NCBI RefSeq assembly: GCF_003534205.1
Contig: NZ_CP011102.1
Span: 1-64,000, forward strand
DNA: 64,000 nt
Origin: Listeria weihenstephanensis
Lineage (GTDB): Bacteria > Bacillota > Bacilli > Lactobacillales > Listeriaceae
Reading direction: 5' to 3'
Shown: positions 21,870 through 29,354 of the stretch, in pieces
Position numbering within the stretch: position 1 is the stretch's first letter
Layout: every line of letters begins with the position of its first letter
Notes under the pieces: model-generated
What the model was told of the DNA's origin: nothing
The model's database searches: none
What the model saw: only the letters and a program-made list of their open reading frames with translations
Position numbers and translations under genes: made by a program

Positions 21870-21926
21870 GTGCATGTGAAATGTTACTGCGAACAATATG
21901 GCGAAAATAATTTTTGTAAGAGATGA
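21870..21926 (+). CDS. Short leader ORF overlapping the next gene
   Basis: GTG at 21870 opens an 18-codon frame (product begins MHVKCYCEQYGENNFCKR) ending at TGA 21924-21926. It has the strong Shine-Dalgarno AAGGAGGG (21857-21864), while the downstream 245-aa gene, which starts inside it at 21898 in another frame, has none. It may be a leader that couples translation, or a sign of a frameshift or misassigned start. No known family. Confidence 0.35.
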   Translation: MHVKCYCEQYGENNFCKR

Positions 21927-22635
21927 ACAAGATGAATTTCAAGCATATGATTTCCTACACAATCTAATCAGCGAACAACCTTTAATGTCGACCTTACTGC
22001 TTCAAGGATTACTACAACTCGAAAAGGCAGAAACGAGAAAATTAACCACCGGAAAGCAGATTCTACCTGAAATACATTTAACAATCGGTAAAAATCAATC
22101 CTATTCTCTGCAAACAAATAAAATTGAAACATCGGTGGATCAACCAATTCAAGAAATGAAAGTGCATTTTAAAGATAAAAATTGTCGGTTACTCTACTTC
22201 ACCGCTTTTTCAGAGACAGAAACATATTATTGCTTTGTAAAAGGCTATTTTAAAGATCGTAACCCGTTTAATGACAACATGGGAGCGTATCGTGAAGAAG
22301 TAAAACGTATCTTTTTGCGCCGTTCTGAAGCGAAATTAAGCATTGGAAAAGACGATTACGAATTCGAAACGCTGAAAGATTTAGCGTGGAAGAACGAGGC
22401 AATCGTGCATTACTTAGAAAGTTTCTCAGCTCGCTTAGGTCAATTTATCTTTGCAAAACGAGTGAAGAAGAAATGGTCGCAGCTTGATTTAGGTCTGAAA
22501 TCAGATTTATCACCACTTGTTATTTCGCGATTAGAAGCGGGTGATCCTGATATGACAGTGCGCATGTATCAAAAAGCATGTGAAGTGCTAGATGTATCAA
22601 CGGATTTCAAAGAGGATCATTTGACGATTCACTAA
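21898..22635 (+). CDS. HigB-like toxin / HigA-like XRE antitoxin fusion (putative)
   Basis: A 245-residue protein. Residues 1-145 follow the layout of RelE/HigB mRNA-interferase toxins (phage Gp49-like). An N-terminal strand (AKIIFVRDEQDEFQAYDFL) leads into a two-helix stretch with LLLQGLLQLEKAE. Then come CRLLYFTAFSETETYYCFVKGYF and KDRNPFNDNMGAYREEV, corresponding to the L-R-hydrophobic-hydrophobic-F and F-x-K-K-x-x-x-x-P region. Residues 187-235 form a helix-turn-helix (KKKWSQLDLGLKSDLSPLVISRLEAGDPDMTVRMYQKACEVL). Toxins and antitoxins of this kind are normally two genes, toxin first; here the order is kept in one chain. An XRE regulator with an unrelated N-terminus is the alternative. Confidence 0.55.
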   Translation: MAKIIFVRDEQDEFQAYDFLHNLISEQPLMSTLLLQGLLQLEKAETRKLTTGKQILPEIHLTIGKNQSYSLQTNKIETSVDQPIQEMKVHFKDKNCRLLYFTAFSETETYYCFVKGYFKDRNPFNDNMGAYREEVKRIFLRRSEAKLSIGKDDYEFETLKDLAWKNEAIVHYLESFSARLGQFIFAKRVKKKWSQLDLGLKSDLSPLVISRLEAGDPDMTVRMYQKACEVLDVSTDFKEDHLTIH

Positions 22636-22656
22636 ACATAGTATAATAAGCAAGGC

Positions 22657-22690
22657 GATGGCTTCTAATTAAATTAGGAGCTATCTTTAA
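22657..22690 (+). terminator. Hairpin terminator after the HigBA-like gene
   Basis: GATGGCTTCTAATT (22657-22670) pairs with AATTAGGAGCTATC (22672-22685) through 14 positions with two G-U pairs; a T-rich tail follows. Confidence 0.75.
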
Positions 22691-22842
22691 TTATTGTGGA
22701 AGTAGATAAGTACTATAGTAAGAATTTTCCGACGCGCTGAATTTTAGCGAAGTATCATGTATGGCTGCTTTTTAAATGCTTTATTTTTTGTTGAAGAGGT
22801 AAGCATGCAAGTATCTAAGTAAAAACGTATGTTCTTGTTTGC

Positions 22843-22871
22843 TTGACTTTACTCGATAAAACCTTTAAAAT
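22843..22871 (+). promoter_or_regulatory. Sigma-A promoter for the MFS gene
   Basis: TTGACT (22843-22848), 17-base spacer, TAAAAT (22866-22871), 40 bases before the TTG start at 22911. Confidence 0.7.
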
Positions 22872-22910
22872 TAAACCTTCACGCATTTGAGGTGAAAAGG
22901 GGGAATTTCT

Positions 22911-24332
22911 TTGAGTAGAAGAGTAACAGCAGAAGAAAGACAAGGATTTAAAACAGTACCAATCGTCACGGCTTTTCTAATTGCAGGATTTATAGGCTTG
23001 TTCAGTGAAACAGCTTTAAATATGGCACTTACCGATTTGACTCGCGTTTTTGATGTAACACCAGCAACCATTCAGTGGTTAACGACTGGATATTTGCTTA
23101 CATTAGGGATTTTAGTACCAGTATCAGGACTACTTTTACAATGGTTCACAACGAGGAAACTATTTTTTGCATCAGTTGGATTTTCAATTGTCGGAACATT
23201 TATAGCAGCAATAGCACCAGATTTCGGAATTTTATTAATCGCTCGGGTTATCCAAGCGATTGGAACAGGACTCTTGCTACCACTTATGTTCAACACGATT
23301 TTAGTCATTTTTCCAGAGCATAAACGCGGATCGGCAATGGGGTTAATTGGCCTCGTTATCATGTTCGCGCCAGCTGTTGGACCAACAATTTCAGGTCTTA
23401 TTATCGAAAACTTAACATGGAACTGGATTTTCTGGATTTCATTACCGTTCCTCATCTTTGCTTTACTTTTCGGACTACGTTATATGAAAAATGTATCAGA
23501 AGTAACGAGACCGCGCATTGATATTTTATCGATTGTATTGTCGACGCTTGGTTTCGGGGGAATTGTATATGGCTTTAGTAGTGCTGGTGAAAGTGGTTGG
23601 GGTAGCGCACTTGTTATCACGACGATGATCATTGGTTTAGTCAGCCTAGGCCTATTTGCATGGCGCCAACTTACAATGGATCAGCCGATGATGGACTTGC
23701 GCGTTTTCAAGTTTCCAATGTTCACGGTCGGACTTTTGATCGTTTTCATCGCGTTTATGATTATCCTATCCACGATGATTTTGTTACCGATCTATTTGCA
23801 AACAGGGCTCGCCTTAGCAGCATTCTCGGCGGGGTTAGTACTTTTGCCAGGTGGGGTCATAAACGGCTTACTATCACCAGTTACAGGGCGTTTATTCGAT
23901 GCATTCGGAGCGCGTGTACTCGTTATTCCAGGTTTTATCGTGTCAGTGATCACGCTATGGTTCCTGACGCAAATCACACTCGACACATCTGCGGGCACAA
24001 TCATTCTCTTGCACAGCGCACTAATGATCGGCGTATGTATGATCATGATGCCAGCGCAAACGAACGGTTTGAACCAACTACCACCAAAAATGTATCCAGA
24101 TGGTACAGCGGTAATGAACACGCTGCAACAAGTATCAGGAGCAATTGGTACGGCAGTTGCGATCACGATTATGTCGGCAGGACAAAAATCTTATATGGCC
24201 GCTGTGACGAATCCAGGACCACAAGATGTAGCAGCATCACTCGTTGAAGGAGCACGTAGCGCCTTTACTTTCGGACTTGTGATGGCGATTATCGGCTTAG
24301 TTATTGCCTTATTTATTCGCAAAAAAGCATAA
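22911..24332 (+). CDS. MFS drug/efflux transporter, DHA2 (EmrB/QacA) type
   Basis: A 473-residue protein with about fourteen hydrophobic segments, the number expected of the DHA2 family. It has the motif C region LMFNTILVIFPEHKRGSAMGLIGLVIMFAPAVGPTISGLI, a Pro-rich helix-5 signature of antiporters. Such pumps export drugs or small metabolites by proton exchange; in Listeria some members export c-di-AMP, but the substrate here is unknown. Start TTG at 22911 with AAAGGGGGAA upstream. It is transcribed alone, between its own promoter and a strong terminator. Confidence 0.9.
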   Translation: MSRRVTAEERQGFKTVPIVTAFLIAGFIGLFSETALNMALTDLTRVFDVTPATIQWLTTGYLLTLGILVPVSGLLLQWFTTRKLFFASVGFSIVGTFIAAIAPDFGILLIARVIQAIGTGLLLPLMFNTILVIFPEHKRGSAMGLIGLVIMFAPAVGPTISGLIIENLTWNWIFWISLPFLIFALLFGLRYMKNVSEVTRPRIDILSIVLSTLGFGGIVYGFSSAGESGWGSALVITTMIIGLVSLGLFAWRQLTMDQPMMDLRVFKFPMFTVGLLIVFIAFMIILSTMILLPIYLQTGLALAAFSAGLVLLPGGVINGLLSPVTGRLFDAFGARVLVIPGFIVSVITLWFLTQITLDTSAGTIILLHSALMIGVCMIMMPAQTNGLNQLPPKMYPDGTAVMNTLQQVSGAIGTAVAITIMSAGQKSYMAAVTNPGPQDVAASLVEGARSAFTFGLVMAIIGLVIALFIRKKA

Positions 24333-24334
24333 GA

Positions 24335-24371
24335 AAAAAGCTGTACCTTTCATATTTAGGTGCAGCTTTTT
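24335..24371 (+). terminator. Terminator after the MFS gene
   Basis: AAAAAGCTGTACCT (24335-24348) pairs with AGGTGCAGCTTTTT (24358-24371), with one G-U pair and a 9-base loop. Confidence 0.9.
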
Positions 24372-24542
24372 CATACTTAAAAATTTATTTTCGCTTAAAG
24401 TAAGACTAAAGCTTCTTTTTTTGATAGAATAGAGTATGAGAAGCGTAGTAAAATTAAGCGCATTGACACGTTTATGAATCATGGAATAAGTTTTCCTCGT
24501 TCTGGTGTTATAAAATTAATATGTGAGGGTTGGTGAAATAGA

Positions 24543-25304
24543 TTGAGCAAAGTGATCGCACTGGCAAATCAAAAAGGTGGCGTAGGCAAGACGACGACAT
24601 CGGTTAACTTAAGTTCCAGTCTTGCGTTTCTAGGTAAAAAAGTACTACTTGTGGACATTGATCCTCAGGGGAATGCATCGAGCGGAGTTGGCATTAATAA
24701 AGGTGAGATCGAGCATTGTATCTATGATGTACTTGTGGATGACGTTGCCCTCAAAGATGTTATTAAACCAACAGCGATGGAAACATTAGAAGTGGTTCCT
24801 GCGACGATTCAACTTGCTGGTGCAGAGGTTGAACTTGTTCCTGCGATATCACGTGAAATCCGTCTGAAAAAGGCGATCGATTCCGTGCGTGATAACTATG
24901 ATTATGTGATTATTGATTGTCCGCCATCCTTGGGCTTGCTTACGCTAAACGCTCTTACCGCTTCTGACACAGTTTTAATCCCAGTTCAGTGCGAGTATTA
25001 CGCTTTAGAAGGCTTGAGCCAACTATTAAACACAATTCGAATCGTGCAAAAACATCTGAATGCAGACTTACAAATAGAAGGAGTCTTACTGACAATGCTT
25101 GATGCCAGAACCAATTTGGGAATTCAAGTCATTGACGAAGTGAAGAAATACTTCCAAAATAAAGTTTTTGAAACAATTATTCCGCGTAATATCCGTTTGA
25201 GTGAAGCGCCAAGTCACGGCAAACCAATTATTTTATACGATGCGAAATCTCGCGGATCAGAAGTATACCTAGATCTTGCAAAGGAAGTGATTGCACATGG
25301 CTAA
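24543..25304 (+). CDS. parA: Chromosome partitioning ATPase ParA (Soj)
   Basis: A deviant Walker ATPase that binds DNA as an ATP dimer, moves ParB-parS complexes and in Bacillus also modulates DnaA. The 253-residue protein has the deviant P-loop [13 protein letters not shown] at residues 10-22, [11 protein letters not shown] near 40, and [10 protein letters not shown] near 124. Start is TTG at 24543, preceded by GAGGGTTGGTGA. The last 8 bases overlap parB, so the two are translationally coupled. The region 24372-24542 upstream is AT-rich with no gene. Confidence 0.96.
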   Translation: MSKVIALANQKGGVGKTTTSVNLSSSLAFLGKKVLLVDIDPQGNASSGVGINKGEIEHCIYDVLVDDVALKDVIKPTAMETLEVVPATIQLAGAEVELVPAISREIRLKKAIDSVRDNYDYVIIDCPPSLGLLTLNALTASDTVLIPVQCEYYALEGLSQLLNTIRIVQKHLNADLQIEGVLLTMLDARTNLGIQVIDEVKKYFQNKVFETIIPRNIRLSEAPSHGKPIILYDAKSRGSEVYLDLAKEVIAHG

Positions 25305-26154
25305 AGGATTAGGAAAAGGTATTAGCGCGTTGTTCAACAACGTCGATCAGAATGAAGAAGCAGTTCAAAACATTCCTGTCAGCGAAATACGCCCGAATCC
25401 ATATCAACCACGTAAAACATTTGATCCTACAGCTCTTCGCGAACTTCGTGATTCAATCAAGCTTCATGGAATCCTGCAACCAATCATCCTGCGCAAGTCA
25501 GAACCTAAAGGCTACGAAATTGTTGTCGGTGAGCGCCGTTTCCGAGCTGCAAAAGAAGCGGGATTGGAAGCCATTCCAGCCGTTGTTCGTACCCTGGACG
25601 ACCGTGAAATGATGGAATTAGCCGTTTTAGAAAACTTACAACGCGAGGATTTATCTGTGCTTGAAGAAGCTGAATCCTACGATCTCCTAATGAAAAACCT
25701 AGACTTGACCCAAGCCAAATTAGCAGATCGTTTAGGAAAAAGCCGTCCTTATATTGCAAATATGGTACGCCTGCTTTCTTTACCAGCAGAAGTTCAGGTG
25801 ATGCTTCGCGATGGTTCCTTATCAATGGGACATGCGCGTGCGTTACTAGGTTTGAAAGATAAGAAAAATATCAAACCAGTTGCAAAAAAGGCGGTTGCAG
25901 AAGGCTTAACGGTTCGCCAAGTGGAGAAATTAGTCGGAGATTTAAACGACAATGTTTCACGTGAAACACCGAAGAAACAAGAAAAAATACCCATTTTTAT
26001 CAAAGAAAGTGAATCTCAATTACGCGATAAATTTAAAACGGCCGTTTCGATTAAACGTCGCGATAATAAAGGTAAAATCGAGATTGAGTTCTTGTCTGAG
26101 GATGATCTTGGTCGTATTTTAGATATTTTAGATATTAAATTTGATGAGGATTAA
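25297..26154 (+). CDS. parB: Chromosome partitioning protein ParB (Spo0J)
   Basis: A CTP-dependent DNA clamp that loads at parS, spreads and recruits SMC. The 285-residue protein starts [15 protein letters not shown], the ParA-stimulating N-terminal peptide. It then has [13 protein letters not shown], the CTP-binding [12 protein letters not shown], a helix-turn-helix ([25 protein letters not shown]), and a C-terminal dimerisation part. The ATG at 25297 is preferred over TTG 25291 because of the AAGGAAGTG placed 8 bases upstream. A perfect parS lies in its own coding sequence, as in B. subtilis spo0J. Confidence 0.96.
   Translation: MAKGLGKGISALFNNVDQNEEAVQNIPVSEIRPNPYQPRKTFDPTALRELRDSIKLHGILQPIILRKSEPKGYEIVVGERRFRAAKEAGLEAIPAVVRTLDDREMMELAVLENLQREDLSVLEEAESYDLLMKNLDLTQAKLADRLGKSRPYIANMVRLLSLPAEVQVMLRDGSLSMGHARALLGLKDKKNIKPVAKKAVAEGLTVRQVEKLVGDLNDNVSRETPKKQEKIPIFIKESESQLRDKFKTAVSIKRRDNKGKIEIEFLSEDDLGRILDILDIKFDED
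25953..25968. promoter_or_regulatory. parS site 2 (inside parB)
   Basis: TGTTTCACGTGAAACA, exact ParB-binding palindrome within parB. Confidence 0.94.
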
Positions 26155-26159
26155 GTGTT

Positions 26160-26354
26160 ATGGAGCATACTTTTAATTTAAACGATATCGTAGAAATGAA
26201 GAAGCCTCACCCTTGTGGTACCAATCGTTGGCGTATTATTCGACTCGGAATGGATATCCGAATAAAGTGCGAAGGTTGCGGACATAGCGTGATGATTCCA
26301 AGACGCGAGTTTACGAAGAAAGTGAAGCGAGTTTTGGAGAAGGCGGAGGAATAG
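26160..26354 (+). CDS. DUF951 family small protein (YyzM-like)
   Basis: A 64-residue protein (FNLNDIVEMKKPHPCGTNRWRIIRLGMDIRIKCEGCGHSVMIPR) with the invariant KKPHPCG and C-x-x-CGH pattern of DUF951. The cysteines suggest a small metal-binding or nucleic-acid-binding fold; function is not established. It starts 5 bases after the parB stop with GAGGA upstream and is probably the last gene of parA-parB-DUF951. In Bacillus the equivalent small gene sits between parB and ychF, so the following 5.8 kb is an insertion relative to that order. Confidence 0.9.
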   Translation: MEHTFNLNDIVEMKKPHPCGTNRWRIIRLGMDIRIKCEGCGHSVMIPRREFTKKVKRVLEKAEE

Positions 26355-26373
26355 TGGATATAAAATAGAAAGG

Positions 26374-26746
26374 TCTGGGACATAACCCAGATAAATCGGC
26401 GGCAAGCGTTCGCATTGTTGGGGCTGTACGAAACAGAGTGAGTTACAGCCCCAATATGCCTATGAGCGAGCATCGCGAATAGGCGTTCCTGTAGGAGACT
26501 TAGAACAAGGATGCGTTACATCTTTGCGGTTCTTCTACGCTGCGCTTCGCGTAACTTCTTACATGGTCGAGGAAACTACCCTCTCCCTGTTTTCAGTCAT
26601 CACATACACAAGTATGATCCGCTTCCGGCTTCCACCAAACTCCCTGAATACAAACGCTTTCGCTCGATTTGTGTAAAGCAAAATTTTTCGTCCTACCCGA
26701 AGTAAAGGGAAGGGCGTTTTTGCCCTATCTCGCGTTTTGTCCCAGA
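26374..26746. repeat. 373-bp non-coding element with TCTGGGACA inverted ends
   Basis: It begins TCTGGGACATAAC (26374) and ends GTTTTGTCCCAGA (26746), imperfect terminal inverted repeats matching 12 of 13. Inside are strong hairpins: TTGGGGCTGT/ACAGCCCCAA (26418-26427 with 26445-26454), GCCTAT/ATAGGC near 26458-26484, and GGGCGTTTTTGCCC near 26712. No ORF in it resembles a protein, and there is no transposase. Elements with TCTGGGACA ends recur in many Firmicute genomes; this looks like a MITE-type or structured-RNA repeat. Confidence 0.65.
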
Positions 26747-26755
26747 TGCTTCTTG

Positions 26756-27007
26756 TCATGGCATGGAAGTAACGATGATGCTAATTCCAAGCATGAGAAC
26801 TGCGCTTGCTAGGACACCGCCAAAAATGTAGCGTTTATTAGTGAAATTTAGCAATGCTACGGCTAAAAAGGAGAGGCCGAGTAGTATTTGAATCCAAATA
26901 GGATACGCAAAGCCTTCTTGTGTTTGAATAATGCTATACATTATATTTATAAAGAGGATAGCATATGCAACTAGAAAAATACTGGAAATTATTTTTGAAA
27001 TACTCAC
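26756..27007 (-). CDS. Small three-helix membrane protein, unknown
   Basis: An 83-residue hydrophobic protein (MSISKIISSIFLVAYAILF...) with three predicted helices at about 5-25, 37-55 and 62-80 and a basic loop NKRY. I do not recognise a family. The ATG has GGAGTG upstream. Its start lies 39 bases after the stop of the DUF3139-like gene on the same strand, so the two are probably one unit. It ends ten bases from the TCTGGGACA-type repeat. Confidence 0.6.
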   Translation of the reverse strand: MSISKIISSIFLVAYAILFINIMYSIIQTQEGFAYPIWIQILLGLSFLAVALLNFTNKRYIFGGVLASAVLMLGISIIVTSMP

Positions 27008-27046
27008 ATGAGTGCACTCCTTATAATTTTGATGAAGTATCTGGTT

Positions 27047-27394
27047 TTATTCATTTTCTAAAATTTTATATTTCATACCCTTGTCCACACCAGAATTTCC
27101 ACCAAGAGGAATGGAATATACAAGAAGAATGGTTTCATTGGATTTTTTAAAGTAGATATATTCATATTTGTAATCAGGATCGCTAGTATAGTATGTTGTT
27201 GTCTCAAAATTCCCAGAAAGTATATTCAAAGTGGTTGAGGATTCTTTTATGTCTGATTTAGGGACACCTTGGTTTTTCATGTATTGTTCATAAGATTCAA
27301 TAGCCATATTTTTAGTATGGTAATATTGATAGGTAAAGTATGCAGCAAGCCCAACGACCATAATTATTAATCCCGTAAAGATATATTTTTTCAT
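27047..27394 (-). CDS. DUF3139-like exported/membrane-anchored protein
   Basis: A 115-residue protein with one N-terminal helix (MKKYIFTGLIIMVVGLAAYFTYQYY) followed by an extracytoplasmic domain containing SYEQYMKNQGVPKSDI and DPDYKYEYIYFKKS, the layout of DUF3139 proteins common in Listeria and Bacillus. No enzymatic motif is seen. GAGGGTGG precedes the ATG. It probably forms an operon with the small membrane protein downstream. A degraded relative may lie just upstream on the other strand (27489). Confidence 0.6.
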   Translation of the reverse strand: MKKYIFTGLIIMVVGLAAYFTYQYYHTKNMAIESYEQYMKNQGVPKSDIKESSTTLNILSGNFETTTYYTSDPDYKYEYIYFKKSNETILLVYSIPLGGNSGVDKGMKYKILENE

Positions 27395-27488
27395 AAATTA
27401 TCCACCCTCGTCTGTAATATTTGATAATGTATTAATATGAACATAGTATCATACATTTGATAAATTTACGTAGAAAAGAGAGATTAAA

Positions 27489-27586
27489 ATGAAAAAATGG
27501 GTGGTTATGATGATTGTTTGTATCAGTTAATGTAAGCCAGAATTGGAAGCAAGGAAAATTATGAGGAATTAGTCGCAAAATTCTAG
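27489..27586 (+). pseudogene. Degraded small exported-protein gene
   Basis: Reading from ATG 27489 gives MKKWVVMMIVCIS then a stop. Shifting frames continues a plausible sequence (VSVNVSQNWKQGKL, then NYEELVAKF) up to 27586, just before a strong terminator. A signal-like start, two frame changes and a terminator at the right place suggest a decayed small gene rather than noise. The family is unknown. Confidence 0.3.
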
Positions 27587-27589
27587 AAA

Positions 27590-27634
27590 AAATATAAAGG
27601 TACTATCAAATTCCGATAGTACCTTTATATTTTC
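27590..27634. terminator. Bidirectional terminator
   Basis: AATATAAAGGTACTATC (27591-27607) is perfectly complementary to 27615-27631, a 17-bp stem with T-runs possible on both strands. It serves the minus-strand gene ending at 27658 and any plus-strand transcript. Confidence 0.9.
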
Positions 27635-27657
27635 TAATTACATAAAAGCCCAATTAC

Positions 27658-27942
27658 TTATTTCCCACCAAACAAATCTTTAATCCCACTCACGATATTT
27701 CCAACATCACCTAGAGATTCTGTGACATTTGCGTTTTCTGTTACTTGGTCAACGAGGCCGCCAGCTTGTTCGCTGATTTGACCTGTGATTTCTTCGGGGT
27801 TGATTTGTTCTGTTAAGTTTTGTGCTTGCTCTGTGAGATCTGTTGCGCCGCCTGTTACTTGATTGACGACATCACCTGCACCGCCGAGTAAATCTGTTAC
27901 TTTTTCTGTTGCCATATCTTTCAAAAAATCGAATAAAGCCAT
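27658..27942 (-). CDS. 94-aa amphipathic protein of unknown function under a Mn2+-type riboswitch
   Basis: A 94-residue protein with no membrane span or signal peptide: MALFDFLKDMATEKVTDLLGG, then low-complexity Gln/Thr/Asn/Val repeats (VNQVTGGATDLTEQ, QNLTEQINPEE, ISEQAGGLVDQVTE) and a C-terminal GIKDLFGGK. Helical-wheel reading suggests amphipathic helices punctuated by Gly. AAAGGAGACG precedes the ATG. It lies directly downstream of a yybP-ykoY-type riboswitch and its terminator, so it is probably induced by manganese. Other genes under this riboswitch encode Mn exporters, and this protein is not one. Function unknown. Confidence 0.75.
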   Translation of the reverse strand: MALFDFLKDMATEKVTDLLGGAGDVVNQVTGGATDLTEQAQNLTEQINPEEITGQISEQAGGLVDQVTENANVTESLGDVGNIVSGIKDLFGGK

Positions 27943-27997
27943 ACTATCGTCTCCTTTTGTGCGATTTTCATAGACTGCGTTTCCCGAAAAAAGTACG

Positions 27998-28125
27998 CAA
28001 AAAAGACCTTACGTAAGAAACGTAAGGTCTCGCAAACAATGACATCATTGCTAGTAGAGCCGGGGTTGCCCCGTACTGACGACTCTACTATTGCTGCTAC
28101 TCCCCTTATCGGGAACGAGAATATG
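27998..28125 (-). promoter_or_regulatory. yybP-ykoY (Mn2+) riboswitch with expression platform
   Basis: On the minus strand 28110-28021 reads GATAAGGGGAGTAGCAG, then GTCGTCAGTACG, a C-G rich hairpin GGGGCAACCCC, and ends GCGAGACCTTACG. The GGGGAGUAG loop, the GUC-GUCA segment and the terminal GAGACCUU are hallmarks of the yybP-ykoY family, which senses Mn2+. Stem P1 pairs UAAGG (28108-28104) with CCUUA (28027-28023). The same CCUUA belongs to a terminator stem (28030-28021 with 28013-28004) followed by U-rich 28003-27999. The two structures exclude each other, giving an ON switch when metal stabilises P1. Confidence 0.85.
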
Positions 28126-28135
28126 AATTACCTTT

Positions 28136-28164
28136 AGAATAGCATGATTTCATGTCTAGCGCAA
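28136..28164 (-). promoter_or_regulatory. Promoter for the riboswitch transcript
   Basis: Minus strand TTGCGC (28164-28159), 17-base spacer, TATTCT (28141-28136); transcription would begin near 28128, just ahead of the aptamer. Confidence 0.55.
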
Positions 28165-28172
28165 GGTCGGCC

Positions 28173-29354
28173 TTATTTTGTTAATTTGAACGAACCCATT
28201 GTTTTGAAGTCATAAGAGACAATAGAGTTATTGCCCGCGAATGATTGAACGGATAGGTTTGTCCCAGATCCAGCTAAAGATGCGCGTAGATTTGTCGCTG
28301 TATAGATATCGTCTGTTGTTTTCTTGCCAAGAGTTAGTGTTTGTGGCGCATCAAAAGTTACCAAGCTTCCAGATCCTAGGCTGAAGATATTGCCTTTTGT
28401 GTTGTTGGATTTCAAGTATACATTGCTTACGTCGTTAAAATTAATAGCGGCTTTAGCAGTTCTGATAAGTTGTGTTGATTTTACGCTACCATTTAAAACA
28501 AAGTTAGCATCTTTTTCAACATTCAAGCCTGTTGATGCATAAATAAGGCCTAACGTACCTGTTGCTTGTTGTGAAAGCTCTGTGTTTGAATTGGCGCCAA
28601 ATGTCGGAGAGCCGTTGATGTATAAAGCTACGTCCACTGTATCTGTTGTCAAAGAAGATCCTGTAGCTGTTTGGAATTTTCCTGTTGCGCCAGTCAAGTT
28701 GAAGGCTTTTTTCGCAGATGTAATGTTTACAGTAGCGTTTTGATCTACAGTAACTTGTGGATTTGCTTGTGCCATTAAGAAGGCATCTGCTTTTGTAGTA
28801 GCGTTAAATACGGATCCAGCACTAAAAGAAAGGCTATTTACTTTTGCGATTTCTAGTGTTGAGTTTGTTTCTAATGTATTTGTGTTATCAAAATTGATAG
28901 CTCCTTTTGGAATGTAAGCTAGTTGTTTTCCTGTGAAAGTGATGTTGTCGAAAGTTAGGTTAGCAAAGACGTCAGAACGGAAAGCGCCGTAACTACCAGT
29001 CGAGCTAATGTCTAGATCTTTAATATAGTACATACCGCCTTGTGTAAAGTTAAGCATGTAGGCACCCATGTCTAATTTGTAATCGTTTCCTTCGATAACG
29101 GCAGCACGGTTCGTTGTAACAGAAACGTTGGCTGTTGCTTTGATATCAGCACCTAAAACAATCGTGTCAGATGTTGATTTTTGTTCTAATGCACTTTTTA
29201 GTTCCGCAAAGCTGTTTACAGTGTACGTGTCAGCTTGGGCTGTAATGCTAGAAAGAGATTTTACTCCTCCGTCTGCAGATAATTGTAAAGGTGCCACGAG
29301 AACTGCTGCAGCTGTTAAAACTGATAAACTTAATTTGACTGTGTTCTTATTCAT
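28173..29354 (-). CDS. Secreted protein with pectate-lyase-like adhesive (beta-helix) domain
   Basis: A 393-residue exported protein. The signal peptide is MNKNTVKLSLSVLTAAAVLVAPLQLSADG. A domain starting YTVNSFAELKSALEQKSTSDTIVLGADIKATANVSV has the short regular repeats of the right-handed beta-helix adhesive domain often attached to WxL or LPXTG anchors in Listeria. Here there is neither anchor; the chain ends MGSFKLTK. It may therefore be released, or bind the wall non-covalently. An in-frame extension to 29426 is rejected because AGGAGTGG sits at the proper distance from the ATG at 29354. Confidence 0.75.
   Translation of the reverse strand: MNKNTVKLSLSVLTAAAVLVAPLQLSADGGVKSLSSITAQADTYTVNSFAELKSALEQKSTSDTIVLGADIKATANVSVTTNRAAVIEGNDYKLDMGAYMLNFTQGGMYYIKDLDISSTGSYGAFRSDVFANLTFDNITFTGKQLAYIPKGAINFDNTNTLETNSTLEIAKVNSLSFSAGSVFNATTKADAFLMAQANPQVTVDQNATVNITSAKKAFNLTGATGKFQTATGSSLTTDTVDVALYINGSPTFGANSNTELSQQATGTLGLIYASTGLNVEKDANFVLNGSVKSTQLIRTAKAAINFNDVSNVYLKSNNTKGNIFSLGSGSLVTFDAPQTLTLGKKTTDDIYTATNLRASLAGSGTNLSVQSFAGNNSIVSYDFKTMGSFKLTK

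Noticed and set aside
23660-24247. 195-codon plus-strand ORF inside the MFS gene
   Set aside because: Alternative frame of a clear membrane protein; low-quality composition and no start signal.
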